Of a DNA stretch of 33,199 nucleotides, positions 16,397-23,861 are shown piece after piece. The notes beneath the pieces were generated by a model. The model saw only the letters and a list, made by a program, of their open reading frames with translations, was not told where the DNA came from and searched no databases. The stretch is from Ga0077527 sp032128415 (GTDB lineage: Bacteria > Pseudomonadota > Gammaproteobacteria > Burkholderiales > SG8-41): NCBI GenBank assembly GCA_032128415.1, contig JAQBGW010000131.1, positions 1-33,199 on the forward strand, written 5' to 3'. A program made the position numbers and the translations under genes. Numbering within the stretch: the stretch's first letter is position 1; each line of letters starts with the position of its first letter.

Positions 16397-16978
16397 TTAG
16401 CCCTTCCTTCCGCCCTTGCGGGCGTCAGGTTCAACGGAGCGTGTGACGTCGACATTCATCGTGAACTGGTTGATGCGCTGTCCGCCAGTAGACGCGGCGC
16501 TGATTTCCACCAAGTTGGCGTTCTTCAGGTATTGGGAACCTTCAAGGTTTCGCATCAAAGTAGAAACTCGCGCCTGGGACTGGGTAAACCCGACAATGGT
16601 GACTTTGGTTCCTTGCTGCTTGATGGACTTCAGATACATGCCATCCGGCAGCTGGCGCACCAATTGGTCAAGCAAATGCACCACCTCGGCGCGGTTGCCC
16701 TGCAGCGTTTCGACCACCTGTTTGCGCTTGAGCAAGGAGGCAATTTGTTCCCTCAGCTTGTTGATTTCGGCAATTTCCTTGTCGAGCTTGACGATCTCGC
16801 CCTCGAGATATTTGTTCCGCGCCTGCTGATTGGTCAGCTGCCCGTCGAGATAGCCATGCACACCGAACCAGATCACGGCACCGGCTACGACCACGATACC
16901 CAGCATGACGAGGAACTGTTTCTGCTGTTCCTTGCGCCGCATCTCACGATGCGGCAAGAGGTTGATGCGCGCGCTCAT
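16397..16978 (-). CDS. pilN: Type IV pilus inner-membrane protein PilN
   Basis: PilN is a bitopic membrane protein. Its cytoplasmic N-terminal peptide binds PilM, and its periplasmic domain pairs with PilO. The 193-residue protein begins with the PilM-binding motif INLLPHR at 5-11. A transmembrane helix follows at about 24-44, then a coiled coil at about 50-85 and a periplasmic domain. The last residues are rich in lysine and glycine. Its ATG overlaps the pilM stop by 4 bases. Confidence 0.95.
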   Translation of the reverse strand: MSARINLLPHREMRRKEQQKQFLVMLGIVVVAGAVIWFGVHGYLDGQLTNQQARNKYLEGEIVKLDKEIAEINKLREQIASLLKRKQVVETLQGNRAEVVHLLDQLVRQLPDGMYLKSIKQQGTKVTIVGFTQSQARVSTLMRNLEGSQYLKNANLVEISAASTGGQRINQFTMNVDVTRSVEPDARKGGRKG

Positions 16979-18081
16979 CGGTCAAATCTCCTCATGGCAA
17001 GACCACAAGCCACCATCAGCGACGGCGCATCCTGTTCCAGGTTCTTCATCCGGATGCGTGAGGACAGCGCCATATTCAAGAACGGATTGGCGACGGTGGT
17101 TTCTACCTGCGTACGTTTGGCGACCGCTTCATTCATGCCGGGAATTGCTGCACAGCCGCCGGAGAGAACGATGTGATCGACCTTGTTGAATTGGGTCGAT
17201 GAAAAGAAGAATTGAATGGCGCGTGCAATTTCTTGCCCTAGGTTATCCATGAACGGCAGCAGCACTTCGGATTCGTAGTTTTCCGGCAGTCCGCCGGCGC
17301 GCTTCGCTGCTTCTGCTTCTTCGGCAGAAAGGCCGAATTTGTTCTGAATTTCCTGAGTGAGTTGTATGCCGCCAAAAGGCTGTTCACGCATGTATATTGA
17401 CTGGTCATTGCGCATGACACTGACATTCATCACCGAGGCGCCGATATCAACAACGGCAATGTTCAGATCGTGCCCGCGATCCGGCATAGTGGCTTCGATC
17501 AGTTCAAACGCGGCCTGCGCAGCAAATAAATCAACGTCCATAACGACCGCTTTCAAGCCGGCGCCTTCAGCAACGGCCACACGGTCCTCAATCTTGTCCT
17601 TGCGTGAGGCGGCAATCAGCACTTCCACGTCTTCCGGGCTGTTGGGGGCGGGCCCGACAACCTGATAGTCCAAATTGACTTCATCAAGCGAGAAAGGGAT
17701 GTACTGATTGGCCTCAGTTTCCACCTGCAGGCCCAGGTCGTCGTCCGTCTGACCTGCCGGCACCAGAATCTTTTTACTGATAACCGCTGCATTAGGCAGT
17801 GCCAGCGCGAGATTTTTGAAATTGGTTCCGAGCCGCTTATGGCAGCGTTTGACAGCCTCAATGACGGCGTCGAGGTTATTGATGTTGCCCTCAACCACAG
17901 ACTCGGTGGGCAACGGTTCAATCGCGTAGCGTTCAAGACGGAAGCCGCCTTTGCCCGCGTCGGCGATCTCGACCATCTTCACTGCGGAGGAACTGATGTC
18001 TACGCCGATCAGCGGCGGCATCTTGGGCTTGAACAAGCCCTCGATAGCGTCAAAGTTCAGGCTGAATTTTCCTTTAGCCAT
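16975..18081 (-). CDS. pilM: Type IV pilus actin-like ATPase PilM
   Basis: PilM is a cytoplasmic actin/FtsA-fold protein that binds ATP and the N-terminus of PilN, coupling the assembly motor to the inner-membrane complex. The 368-residue protein has the phosphate-1 loop GVDISSSAVKMVEI at 26-39. The phosphate-2 segment is NIAVVDIGASVMNVSV at about 208-223, and the adenosine-binding VLSGGCAAIPGMNEAV lies at about 309-324. It is the first gene of the pil operon, with a good promoter upstream and an mrcA gene divergent from it. Confidence 0.96.
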   Translation of the reverse strand: MAKGKFSLNFDAIEGLFKPKMPPLIGVDISSSAVKMVEIADAGKGGFRLERYAIEPLPTESVVEGNINNLDAVIEAVKRCHKRLGTNFKNLALALPNAAVISKKILVPAGQTDDDLGLQVETEANQYIPFSLDEVNLDYQVVGPAPNSPEDVEVLIAASRKDKIEDRVAVAEGAGLKAVVMDVDLFAAQAAFELIEATMPDRGHDLNIAVVDIGASVMNVSVMRNDQSIYMREQPFGGIQLTQEIQNKFGLSAEEAEAAKRAGGLPENYESEVLLPFMDNLGQEIARAIQFFFSSTQFNKVDHIVLSGGCAAIPGMNEAVAKRTQVETTVANPFLNMALSSRIRMKNLEQDAPSLMVACGLAMRRFDR

Positions 18082-18117
18082 ATGTTCTTAGCGCGAACTC
18101 CACATAAGTTACTTTAG

Positions 18118-18146
18118 ACATTAGCAGCAACCTTTTATTAAGTAAA
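18118..18146 (-). promoter_or_regulatory. Candidate pilM operon promoter
   Basis: On the minus strand TTTACT (18146-18141), a 17-base spacer and TAATGT (18123-18118) form a good sigma-70 promoter 37 bases upstream of the pilM ATG. An inverted repeat with arms GCAGCAA (18124-18130) and TTGCTGC (18153-18159) encloses the -35 and spacer. It could be an operator. Confidence 0.55.
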
Positions 18147-18183
18147 GGATTTTTGCTGCGTTCCCTTTGCGGTGCTATCCGCC

Positions 18184-18189
18184 TATAAT
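18184..18189 (+). promoter_or_regulatory. Candidate -10 element of mrcA
   Basis: A perfect TATAAT lies 122 bases upstream of the mrcA ATG. No good -35 occurs at 16-18 bases (TTCCCT at 17), so an activator or an extended element may help. The long leader that would result (about 18196-18311) shows nothing else I recognise. Confidence 0.4.
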
Positions 18190-18311
18190 GCTCTCGCGAC
18201 GCCATCTACTGTGCAGGATTTTTGCCAATCAAGCAATAAGATTTTGCATGAGGTGTGGCGCGTAACCCACAGATTCATTTGACTTTTTTCACAAAATAAA
18301 TTTTCCACTAG

Positions 18312-20624
18312 ATGTCTGTTCGTTGGTGGGTTTTCCCACTATTACTGGTATTTTTGTTGGCAGCGGCCGGCGCGCTGGTTCTCGGCTTCACCGCCGTAAT
18401 CGTTTATCCGACCCTCCCGTCGTTGGAGGCTTTGACCAATTATCAGCCCAAAATCCCGCTTAGAGTCTACAGCGCGGACGGCAAGCTGATTGGCGAGTTT
18501 GGTGAAGAGCGCCGCGCAGTGGTCGCGCTTGCCCAAGTACCAAAATCCCTGGTCGATGCCATCGTCGCCGCCGAAGACGAGCGGTTTTTTCAGCACGGCG
18601 GCGTCGACTACGTCGGCGTTGCTCGCGCCGCATTGTCAAACTTTGCTTCGGGGGGCGTGCGCCAGGGCGCGTCCACCATCACCATGCAGGTTGCGCGAAA
18701 TTTTTTCCTGACCAAGGAAAAAACTCTGACCCGAAAATTCAATGAAATGCTTTTGGCATTCAAGATTGAATCCAGTCTCAGCAAACAGCAAATCATCGAG
18801 CTCTACATCAACCAGATTTATTTGGGACAACGCGCCTACGGTTTTGCGGTCGCCGCGCATATGTACTACGGCAAGTCGCTCGATGAACTGACTATTGGTG
18901 AGCAAGCCATGCTCGCCGGTTTGCCCAAGGCGCCTTCACGATTTAACCCGGTTGCCAATCCGGCGCGCGCCAAACTTCGCCAGCGATATGTCCTGCGACG
19001 CATGCGCGAGCTGAGCATGATAACGCCACAGCAACTTGCACAAGCCGACAAGGAGACGCCGGTAATCCGGCAGACCCTGAGTAATTACACTGTGCGTGCC
19101 GATTATTTTGCCGAGATGGTCAGGGCGCAGCTGTTCGAACGCTATGGCGAGGAGATCTATACCCGCGGCCTGATTGTGCGCACTACGCTGCAATCAGATC
19201 ATCAGCAGGCGGCCTATGACGCGCTGCGCAAGGGCGTTTACGAGTATGACAGGCGCCACGGGTATCGCGGACCGGAGGCCCATGTTGAGCTGGTCGGCGT
19301 GTTGACTGACGAAAGGCTCGAAGAATTGCTGCAGGATGTACCAGACAGCGACGATCTGTATGCCGCAGTGGTTCTCGAGGCAAATGCCAAACGGGTGCGT
19401 GTTTACAAGTCCGGCGGCGAGAAGATTACGATTACCGATGACGGTTTGAAATTCGCGGCACGTATGCTTGGTGGCAGGGCGGCACCTAATCAACGATTGC
19501 GTCGAGGTGATATCGTGCGTATCGCCCGCGATGCGAAGAAGCGCTGGCACATCACGCAGTTACCCGCCGTTGAATCGGCGCTGGTTGCTGCAGATCCGCG
19601 CACCGGCGCAATCCGCGCGCTGGTCGGCGGTTTTGATTTCAACCGCAACCAGTTCAATCACGTGACCCAGGCCTTGCGCCAGCCTGGCTCGAGCTTGAAG
19701 CCGTTTATTTATTCTGCAGCGCTGGAGAAGGGATTTACGGCGGCAACAGTGGTTAATGACGCACCGCTGACATTCACCGCTGCTCAGACCGGATCAGAAC
19801 CATGGGAGCCGAAAAATTACGACGGCAAGTTTGACGGGCCGATACGGCTGCGTATGGCGCTCGCCAGGTCGAAGAACCTGGTGTCAGTGCGCGTGCTGCA
19901 AGCCATCAACCCGCAATACGCCCAAGATTATATTGCCCGTTTCGGCTTCGACCCCAAACTGCATCCACCGTACCTGACGATGGCGCTGGGCGCCGGTAGC
20001 GTGACGCCGCTACAGATGCTCGGGGCTTACTCGGTATTCGCCAATGGCGGCTACCGGGTTACACCGTATTTTGTTGATCGCGTGGAAGACAGCAAGGGCA
20101 ACGTGCTGTTGGTTAATCAACCACAGATCGCCGGCGTATCCGCCGAGCGCGTCCTTGATCCGCGTAATGCCTTCATCATGACGAGCATCATGCGCGATGT
20201 TGTCCAGTCAGGTACTGCTACGCGCGCCAAGCAGTTAGAGCGCACTGATCTTGCCGGCAAGACGGGTACCACCAACGAGTTTGTTGACGCCTGGTTCTGC
20301 GGTTTTCAGTCTACCCTTGTCGCGATTGCATGGATGGGTTTTGACCAACCCAAAACGCTGGGGCGCAACGAAACCGGCGGCAGTGCTGCGCTGCCCGTCT
20401 GGATCAATTACATGGGCGCGGTCCTGAAAGGTGCGCCCGAGGAGCCATTCGAACCCCCATCCGGTATCGTGTCGATGCAGATCAATCCCGAAACCGGGTT
20501 ACGTTCCGCGGAAGGCGGGATCAACGAATATTTTTATCAGGAATTTCCGGCGCCCGATCATACCCCGGAGAGTGCGGCCGGGGGCGAGAAGTTGCCTGAC
20601 GAAGTCCGCAACCAGTTATTTTAG
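18312..20624 (+). CDS. mrcA: Penicillin-binding protein 1A (bifunctional class A PBP)
   Basis: This inner-membrane enzyme polymerises glycan strands (glycosyltransferase 51) and cross-links peptides (transpeptidase). The 770-residue protein has one transmembrane anchor at about 6-30. The glycosyltransferase domain has catalytic Glu88 in AAEDERFF and the GASTITMQVARN motif near 120. The transpeptidase triads are S460-S-L-K463, S520-K-N522 and K650-T-G652. An OB-like insert lies between the domains. No Shine-Dalgarno sequence precedes the ATG (CCACTAG), but the membrane anchor supports this start. pilM-mrcA divergence is the common arrangement in beta- and gammaproteobacteria. Confidence 0.96.
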   Translation: MSVRWWVFPLLLVFLLAAAGALVLGFTAVIVYPTLPSLEALTNYQPKIPLRVYSADGKLIGEFGEERRAVVALAQVPKSLVDAIVAAEDERFFQHGGVDYVGVARAALSNFASGGVRQGASTITMQVARNFFLTKEKTLTRKFNEMLLAFKIESSLSKQQIIELYINQIYLGQRAYGFAVAAHMYYGKSLDELTIGEQAMLAGLPKAPSRFNPVANPARAKLRQRYVLRRMRELSMITPQQLAQADKETPVIRQTLSNYTVRADYFAEMVRAQLFERYGEEIYTRGLIVRTTLQSDHQQAAYDALRKGVYEYDRRHGYRGPEAHVELVGVLTDERLEELLQDVPDSDDLYAAVVLEANAKRVRVYKSGGEKITITDDGLKFAARMLGGRAAPNQRLRRGDIVRIARDAKKRWHITQLPAVESALVAADPRTGAIRALVGGFDFNRNQFNHVTQALRQPGSSLKPFIYSAALEKGFTAATVVNDAPLTFTAAQTGSEPWEPKNYDGKFDGPIRLRMALARSKNLVSVRVLQAINPQYAQDYIARFGFDPKLHPPYLTMALGAGSVTPLQMLGAYSVFANGGYRVTPYFVDRVEDSKGNVLLVNQPQIAGVSAERVLDPRNAFIMTSIMRDVVQSGTATRAKQLERTDLAGKTGTTNEFVDAWFCGFQSTLVAIAWMGFDQPKTLGRNETGGSAALPVWINYMGAVLKGAPEEPFEPPSGIVSMQINPETGLRSAEGGINEYFYQEFPAPDHTPESAAGGEKLPDEVRNQLF

Positions 20625-20633
20625 GAGCATCGC

Positions 20634-21230
20634 ATGCCCAGGGAGCGGAGCCGCGATGACACCCGTCGCGCGATTGCCGTCCGTGCCGCGCGGTTGATGG
20701 CGCAGGATGGCATAGAGGACTATGGACTTGCCAAGCGCAAAGCGGCAAAGCAAATGGGTCTCCCAGAGTCGGGCAAATTGCCGACCAACGATGAAATCGA
20801 TGTCGCCTTGCGGGAATACCAGGGGATTTACCAGGGCGATGCCCAGGCACAGCGGATACGCGAGTTGCGTCAACACGCAGTGAAAGTCATGCGTGAGCTG
20901 ATGGACTTTGATCCGCATCTGACCGGATCTGCGCTGTCCGGCATAGCGGGGCCCTACGCCAGCATCCACCTGCAGTTGTTTGCCGACAACATTAAGGCAG
21001 TGGAACTGCTGCTGATCAACCGCGATATTGCCTACAAGACGACGCAGACCCGGTTATATGCCGGTCAGGAAGTGCGCGTGCTGCCGGTGTTCACGATCAC
21101 CGACGACGGAATCGAGGTCGAACTGACGGTATTTGAGTTGCGCGACCTGCGGATGCCGGCGCGCGCGACGCCGGAAGGCCGCACTATTGAACGCGCGCGG
21201 CTAGCCGCAGTTCAAAACTTGCTGGCCTGA
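20634..21230 (+). CDS. Small conserved protein, nucleotidyltransferase-like and degenerate
   Basis: The 198-residue protein has no signal peptide or membrane segment. A helical N-terminal half (1-75) is rich in arginine, lysine and alanine. The central segment LTGSALSGIAGPYASIHLQL at about 98-117 resembles the GS-x(n)-DxD core of minimal nucleotidyltransferases. The aspartates are replaced (ASIHL where DIHL would be expected), so catalysis is doubtful. That family link is my reading by eye. It starts 9 bases after mrcA with a strong site (AGGAG, spacing 7), so it is in the mrcA operon. It converges on hemB with 14 bases between. I cannot assign a function. Confidence 0.75.
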   Translation: MPRERSRDDTRRAIAVRAARLMAQDGIEDYGLAKRKAAKQMGLPESGKLPTNDEIDVALREYQGIYQGDAQAQRIRELRQHAVKVMRELMDFDPHLTGSALSGIAGPYASIHLQLFADNIKAVELLLINRDIAYKTTQTRLYAGQEVRVLPVFTITDDGIEVELTVFELRDLRMPARATPEGRTIERARLAAVQNLLA

Positions 21231-21244
21231 TCCCCGGTGGCTAA

Positions 21245-22255
21245 TCAGGTGTTGCCGTTGCGCAGCCAGCGCGCGGCATCCAAGGCAAAATAGGTCAGCA
21301 CGCCATCGGCACCGGCGCGCTTGAATGCCAGCAGCGCTTCCAGCGCGCAGGTTTGCTCATCGAGCCAGCCGTTACGCGCGGCGGCCTTCAACATCGCGTA
21401 CTCGCCGCTGACCTGATAGACGTAGGTTGGTGCCTTGTACTCGTCCTTTACGCGTCGAACGATATCGAGATAAGGCATGCCCGGTTTGATCATCACCATA
21501 TCGGCGCCTTCCTGCAGATCAAGACCCACTTCCCACAGCGCCTCGTCACTGTTCGCGGGATCCATCTGGTAATTGCGCTTGTCGTTTTTGCCGAGCTGCT
21601 TGGCCGAGCCGACAGCGTCGCGGAATGGACCATAGAAGCCCGACGCGTATTTGGCCGAATAGGCCATGATGCGCGTGTGGATGAATCCTTTTTTGTCGAG
21701 CGCGGTACGGATTGCACCGACGCGGCCATCCATCATGTCGGAGGGAGCGACAACATCGACTCCTGCCGCAGCGCAGGTCGCTGCCTGTCGCTCGAGTACC
21801 ACAATGGTCTCGTCGTTTAGCACATAGCCGTTCCGATCGACGACCCCGTCCTGGCCGTGCGTGGTGTACGGATCCAGCGCCACATCGGTGATGATGCCGA
21901 GTTCAGGGAAACGTTTTTTCAGCGCAGACACGGCGCGCGGCACCAGCCCTTTGGGATTGATAGCTTCGCGTCCATCAGCAGTTTTCAGCGAGCGCTCGAT
22001 TGCCGGGAACAGGGCTACGGCTGGCACGCCGAGCTCGACGCAGCTTGCAGCATGCCGCAACAATTTATCGATGGTATAGCGGTGCACGCCAGGCATCGAA
22101 TCCACAGCTTCGGTGCGGTTTTTGCCGTCGATAATGAAAATCGGGTAAATCAGGTCATCGGTCGTCAAGTGGTGTTCACGCATCAGGCGGCGCGAAAAAT
22201 CGTCCTTGCGCATCCGGCGCATACGTACTGATGGATACCGACCGAGTGGAAACAT
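21245..22255 (-). CDS. hemB: Delta-aminolevulinic acid dehydratase (porphobilinogen synthase)
   Basis: HemB condenses two 5-aminolevulinate molecules to porphobilinogen in heme synthesis. The 336-residue protein has Schiff-base lysines at 202 (AKYASGFYGP) and 257 (MVMIKPGMPYLD). In place of the zinc-cysteine triad it has the aspartate-type segment DVALDPYTTHGQDG at 124-137. This predicts the magnesium-dependent class known from Pseudomonas, not the zinc class. The ATG has AAGGTG 8 bases upstream. A perfect TATAAT lies about 62 bases upstream on this strand, overlapping a divergent sigma-E-like promoter. A hairpin (TCCCGC-TACG-GCGGGA, 22292-22307) lies in the leader. Confidence 0.97.
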   Translation of the reverse strand: MFPLGRYPSVRMRRMRKDDFSRRLMREHHLTTDDLIYPIFIIDGKNRTEAVDSMPGVHRYTIDKLLRHAASCVELGVPAVALFPAIERSLKTADGREAINPKGLVPRAVSALKKRFPELGIITDVALDPYTTHGQDGVVDRNGYVLNDETIVVLERQAATCAAAGVDVVAPSDMMDGRVGAIRTALDKKGFIHTRIMAYSAKYASGFYGPFRDAVGSAKQLGKNDKRNYQMDPANSDEALWEVGLDLQEGADMVMIKPGMPYLDIVRRVKDEYKAPTYVYQVSGEYAMLKAAARNGWLDEQTCALEALLAFKRAGADGVLTYFALDAARWLRNGNT

Positions 22256-22305
22256 GACGCTAACACCTTGGATTTATGGGAAAGTTTTTCGTCCCGCTAC
22301 GGCGG

Positions 22306-22332
22306 GAACTTCTGCAGATTATAGTCGTCTCA
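22306..22332 (+). promoter_or_regulatory. Sigma-E/AlgU-type promoter of the small RNA
   Basis: GGGAACTT (the core GAACTT at 22306-22311) is followed after 16 bases by GTCTCA (core TCTCA at 22328-22332). This matches the extracytoplasmic sigma-E/AlgU consensus GAACTT-N16-TCnnA very closely. Transcription would start at about 22336-22339. TATAGT at 22320-22325 could be a sigma-70 -10 but has no -35 partner. Confidence 0.6.
22318..22323 (-). promoter_or_regulatory. Candidate hemB -10 element
   Basis: A perfect TATAAT on the minus strand gives a leader of about 55 bases for hemB. The -35 is poor (AGCCAT at 17 bases). It lies inside the spacer of the divergent sigma-E-like promoter, so the two promoters would compete for the same DNA. 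Confidence 0.4.
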
Positions 22333-22335
22333 GGA

Positions 22336-22440
22336 TACAGATGGCTCAGGCCGTCGCCCGCCTTCCTCCCTGAGCGGGCGCCTTAATTCTGATTAAGGCT
22401 TTTTCGCCCCCGGTTTACTCCCCTTTACCGGGGGTTTTTT
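22336..22440 (+). ncRNA. Putative Spot 42/ErsA-like small RNA
   Basis: This is a roughly 105-nt RNA predicted on the strand opposite both neighbours. Evidence seen: a sigma-E/AlgU-type promoter (22306-22332); a first hairpin with arms GCTCAGG (22344-22350) and CCTGAGC (22369-22375), or the competing GCCCGC/GCGGGC; a pyrimidine-rich stretch with UCCUCC at 22364-22369, able to pair with Shine-Dalgarno sequences; a hairpin CCTTAAT-TCTG-ATTAAGG (22381-22398) followed by CTTTTT; and a strong terminator. Known from memory: E. coli spf and Pseudomonas ersA lie beside engB, converging on its 3' end as here, and ErsA is sigma-22 dependent. The predicted 5' region GGATACAGATGG resembles Spot 42 GGGTACAGAGG. 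Expression is not shown. Confidence 0.55.
22407..22440 (+). terminator. Intrinsic terminator of the small RNA
   Basis: CCCCCGGT (22407-22414), a 12-base loop and ACCGGGGG (22427-22434) are followed by six T (22435-22440). It works only on the plus strand; on the minus strand the stem is followed by GCGAAAAAG. Both flanking genes are on the minus strand, so it must end some other transcript. The T-run overlaps the engB stop codon (22439-22441). Confidence 0.85.
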
Positions 22441-23032
22441 ATTGTTGCAGCCGTTTCACAACGACAGCCTGCGCTTCGCGGATTCCAGTCTTGCGCAACC
22501 CTGAAAAAATCTGCACGGAAGACTCCACGGGATGACGCGCGAGCTCCGTGGTGGCTTCCCTCAATGCGGCCGTAGCCTGTTGTCGGGTCAGCTTGTCAGC
22601 TTTAGTTAACAGCACGTGTACCGGTTTGCCGGTCGGCGCCAACCAGTCGAGCAGATAATGGTCCAGCGGTGTAATGCCATGACGGGCATCAGCAACTAAA
22701 ATCAATAATTTCAATGAGTTACGATTCATAATGTAAGTGCTTATTAACTCACTCCAGCGCTCTTGCTCACGCCCCGGCACGGCGGCGTAGCCATAACCCG
22801 GCAAATCGACCAGGAAGCAATGATCGCCCATATCGAAAAAATTGAGCGCTTGAGTGCGTCCCGGCGTCTTGCTGACAAATGCCAGTTTCTTGCGGTTGGC
22901 CAGCGCGTTGATGGCGGTCGATTTGCCAGCGTTTGAGCGGCCGGCAAATGCGACCTCGGCGCCCTGGTCGGGCGGCATATCGGCTATTTGATGCACGGCA
23001 TAACGAAATTCCAGCTGTGAGAACAAGGGCAA
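22439..23032 (-). CDS. engB: Ribosome biogenesis GTPase EngB (YihA/YsxC)
   Basis: EngB is a small GTPase needed for assembly of the large ribosomal subunit and for normal cell division. The 197-residue protein has G1 GRSNAGKS at 31-38, the G2 threonine at 56 (KTPGRTQ), G3 DLPG at 76-79 and G4 TKAD at 143-146. A G5-like SGLRKTG lies near 179-185. The start is TTG at 23032. It is supported by AGGAG 8 bases upstream, and no ATG sits between that site and the conserved LEFRYAV. Its stop overlaps the T-run of the opposite-strand terminator. Cytochrome c4 is divergent from it, as I recall for Pseudomonas. Confidence 0.95.
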   Translation of the reverse strand: MPLFSQLEFRYAVHQIADMPPDQGAEVAFAGRSNAGKSTAINALANRKKLAFVSKTPGRTQALNFFDMGDHCFLVDLPGYGYAAVPGREQERWSELISTYIMNRNSLKLLILVADARHGITPLDHYLLDWLAPTGKPVHVLLTKADKLTRQQATAALREATTELARHPVESSVQIFSGLRKTGIREAQAVVVKRLQQ

Positions 23033-23122
23033 TGCGGATACTCCTGGTGTATGGGGAAACGGGCGGGGGGAATGCTATAGAATACAGGCCTTTTTTACCG
23101 ATATTGTGATCGAGGAGCAGGC

Positions 23123-23782
23123 ATGGATTTTTGCCGCATAAGCCGCCGCGTAACCTACTGGCAGTTGTTGGCCCTGATGGCAGGTACGCTGCTGGCGCCG
23201 GCCGCCTTTGCGCAGGGAGTCATCACGGGTGATTCCACCAAAGCGCAGCTAATCGTCGCGGTGTGTGCAGCATGCCACGGCGCCGACGGTAATAGTGCGA
23301 TTCCGGCCAATCCGAATCTTGCCGGGCAGCATCCGGAGTACATCTACAAGCAACTGTTGAACTTCAAGCCGCAAGGCGGCAAAGTGGCTGAGCGCGCCAA
23401 TCCGATCATGGGCGGCATGGTGGCGAACCTCTCCGCAGACGATATGAAAAATATCGCTGCGCATTTTGCTGCGCAGAAGAGCAAACCGCGTGCGGCGCGC
23501 GATGCCGCACTGGTCAAGCAGGGTGAGGCAATTTACCGCGGCGGTGTCGCGGCCAAAGGTGTGCCCGCCTGTGCAGCCTGCCATGGTCCGAATGGCGCCG
23601 GCATGCCGGCACAGTTTCCGCGCGTTGCCGGGCAGCACGCTGATTACGTCGTTACGCAACTGAAAGCATTCCGCGGCGGCCAGCGTACCAATGACCCGGC
23701 GCAGATGATGCGCGGTACAGCGGCAAAAATGAGTGATCAGGAAATTGCCGCAGTAGCGGAGTACATCACCGGCTTGCGCTGA
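23123..23782 (+). CDS. Diheme cytochrome c4
   Basis: This is a periplasmic diheme c-type cytochrome that passes electrons to terminal oxidases, usually cbb3. The 219-residue precursor has a signal peptide ending near PAAFA-QG (30). Two similar domains each carry a heme site: C48-A-A-C51-H52 and C150-A-A-C153-H154. The likely axial methionines are Met97 (NPIMGGMV) and Met195 or Met196 (DPAQMMRG). The ATG has a strong ribosome site, GAGGAG, 5 bases upstream. Upstream TATAGAAT (23076-23083) is a possible -10 without a clear -35. An intrinsic terminator follows the gene. Confidence 0.95.
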   Translation: MDFCRISRRVTYWQLLALMAGTLLAPAAFAQGVITGDSTKAQLIVAVCAACHGADGNSAIPANPNLAGQHPEYIYKQLLNFKPQGGKVAERANPIMGGMVANLSADDMKNIAAHFAAQKSKPRAARDAALVKQGEAIYRGGVAAKGVPACAACHGPNGAGMPAQFPRVAGQHADYVVTQLKAFRGGQRTNDPAQMMRGTAAKMSDQEIAAVAEYITGLR

Positions 23783-23818
23783 TATAGCCTGAAGCCGCAA
23801 AATATTTGTAAAACCAAC

Positions 23819-23846
23819 AAGGGGGCCGACGGCCCCCTTTTCTTTT
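23819..23846 (+). terminator. Intrinsic terminator after cytochrome c4
   Basis: AAGGGGGCC (23819-23827), loop GAC and GGCCCCCTT (23831-23839) form a 9-bp stem running into TTTTCTTTT. It ends the cytochrome c4 transcript. On the minus strand the run after the stem is TTGTTGG, so termination for the convergent gene there would be weaker. Confidence 0.88.
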
Positions 23847-23861
23847 GATCTATTACCGGGC

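Noticed and set aside
18279..18302. TTGACT before mrcA as a second promoter
   Set aside because: No acceptable -10 lies at 16-18 bases; TAAATT is only 12 bases away.
22267..22310. A sigma-70 promoter for the small RNA using TATAGT at 22320
   Set aside because: The -35 at 16-18 bases is unrelated to TTGACA, while the sigma-E-type elements fit both sequence and spacing.
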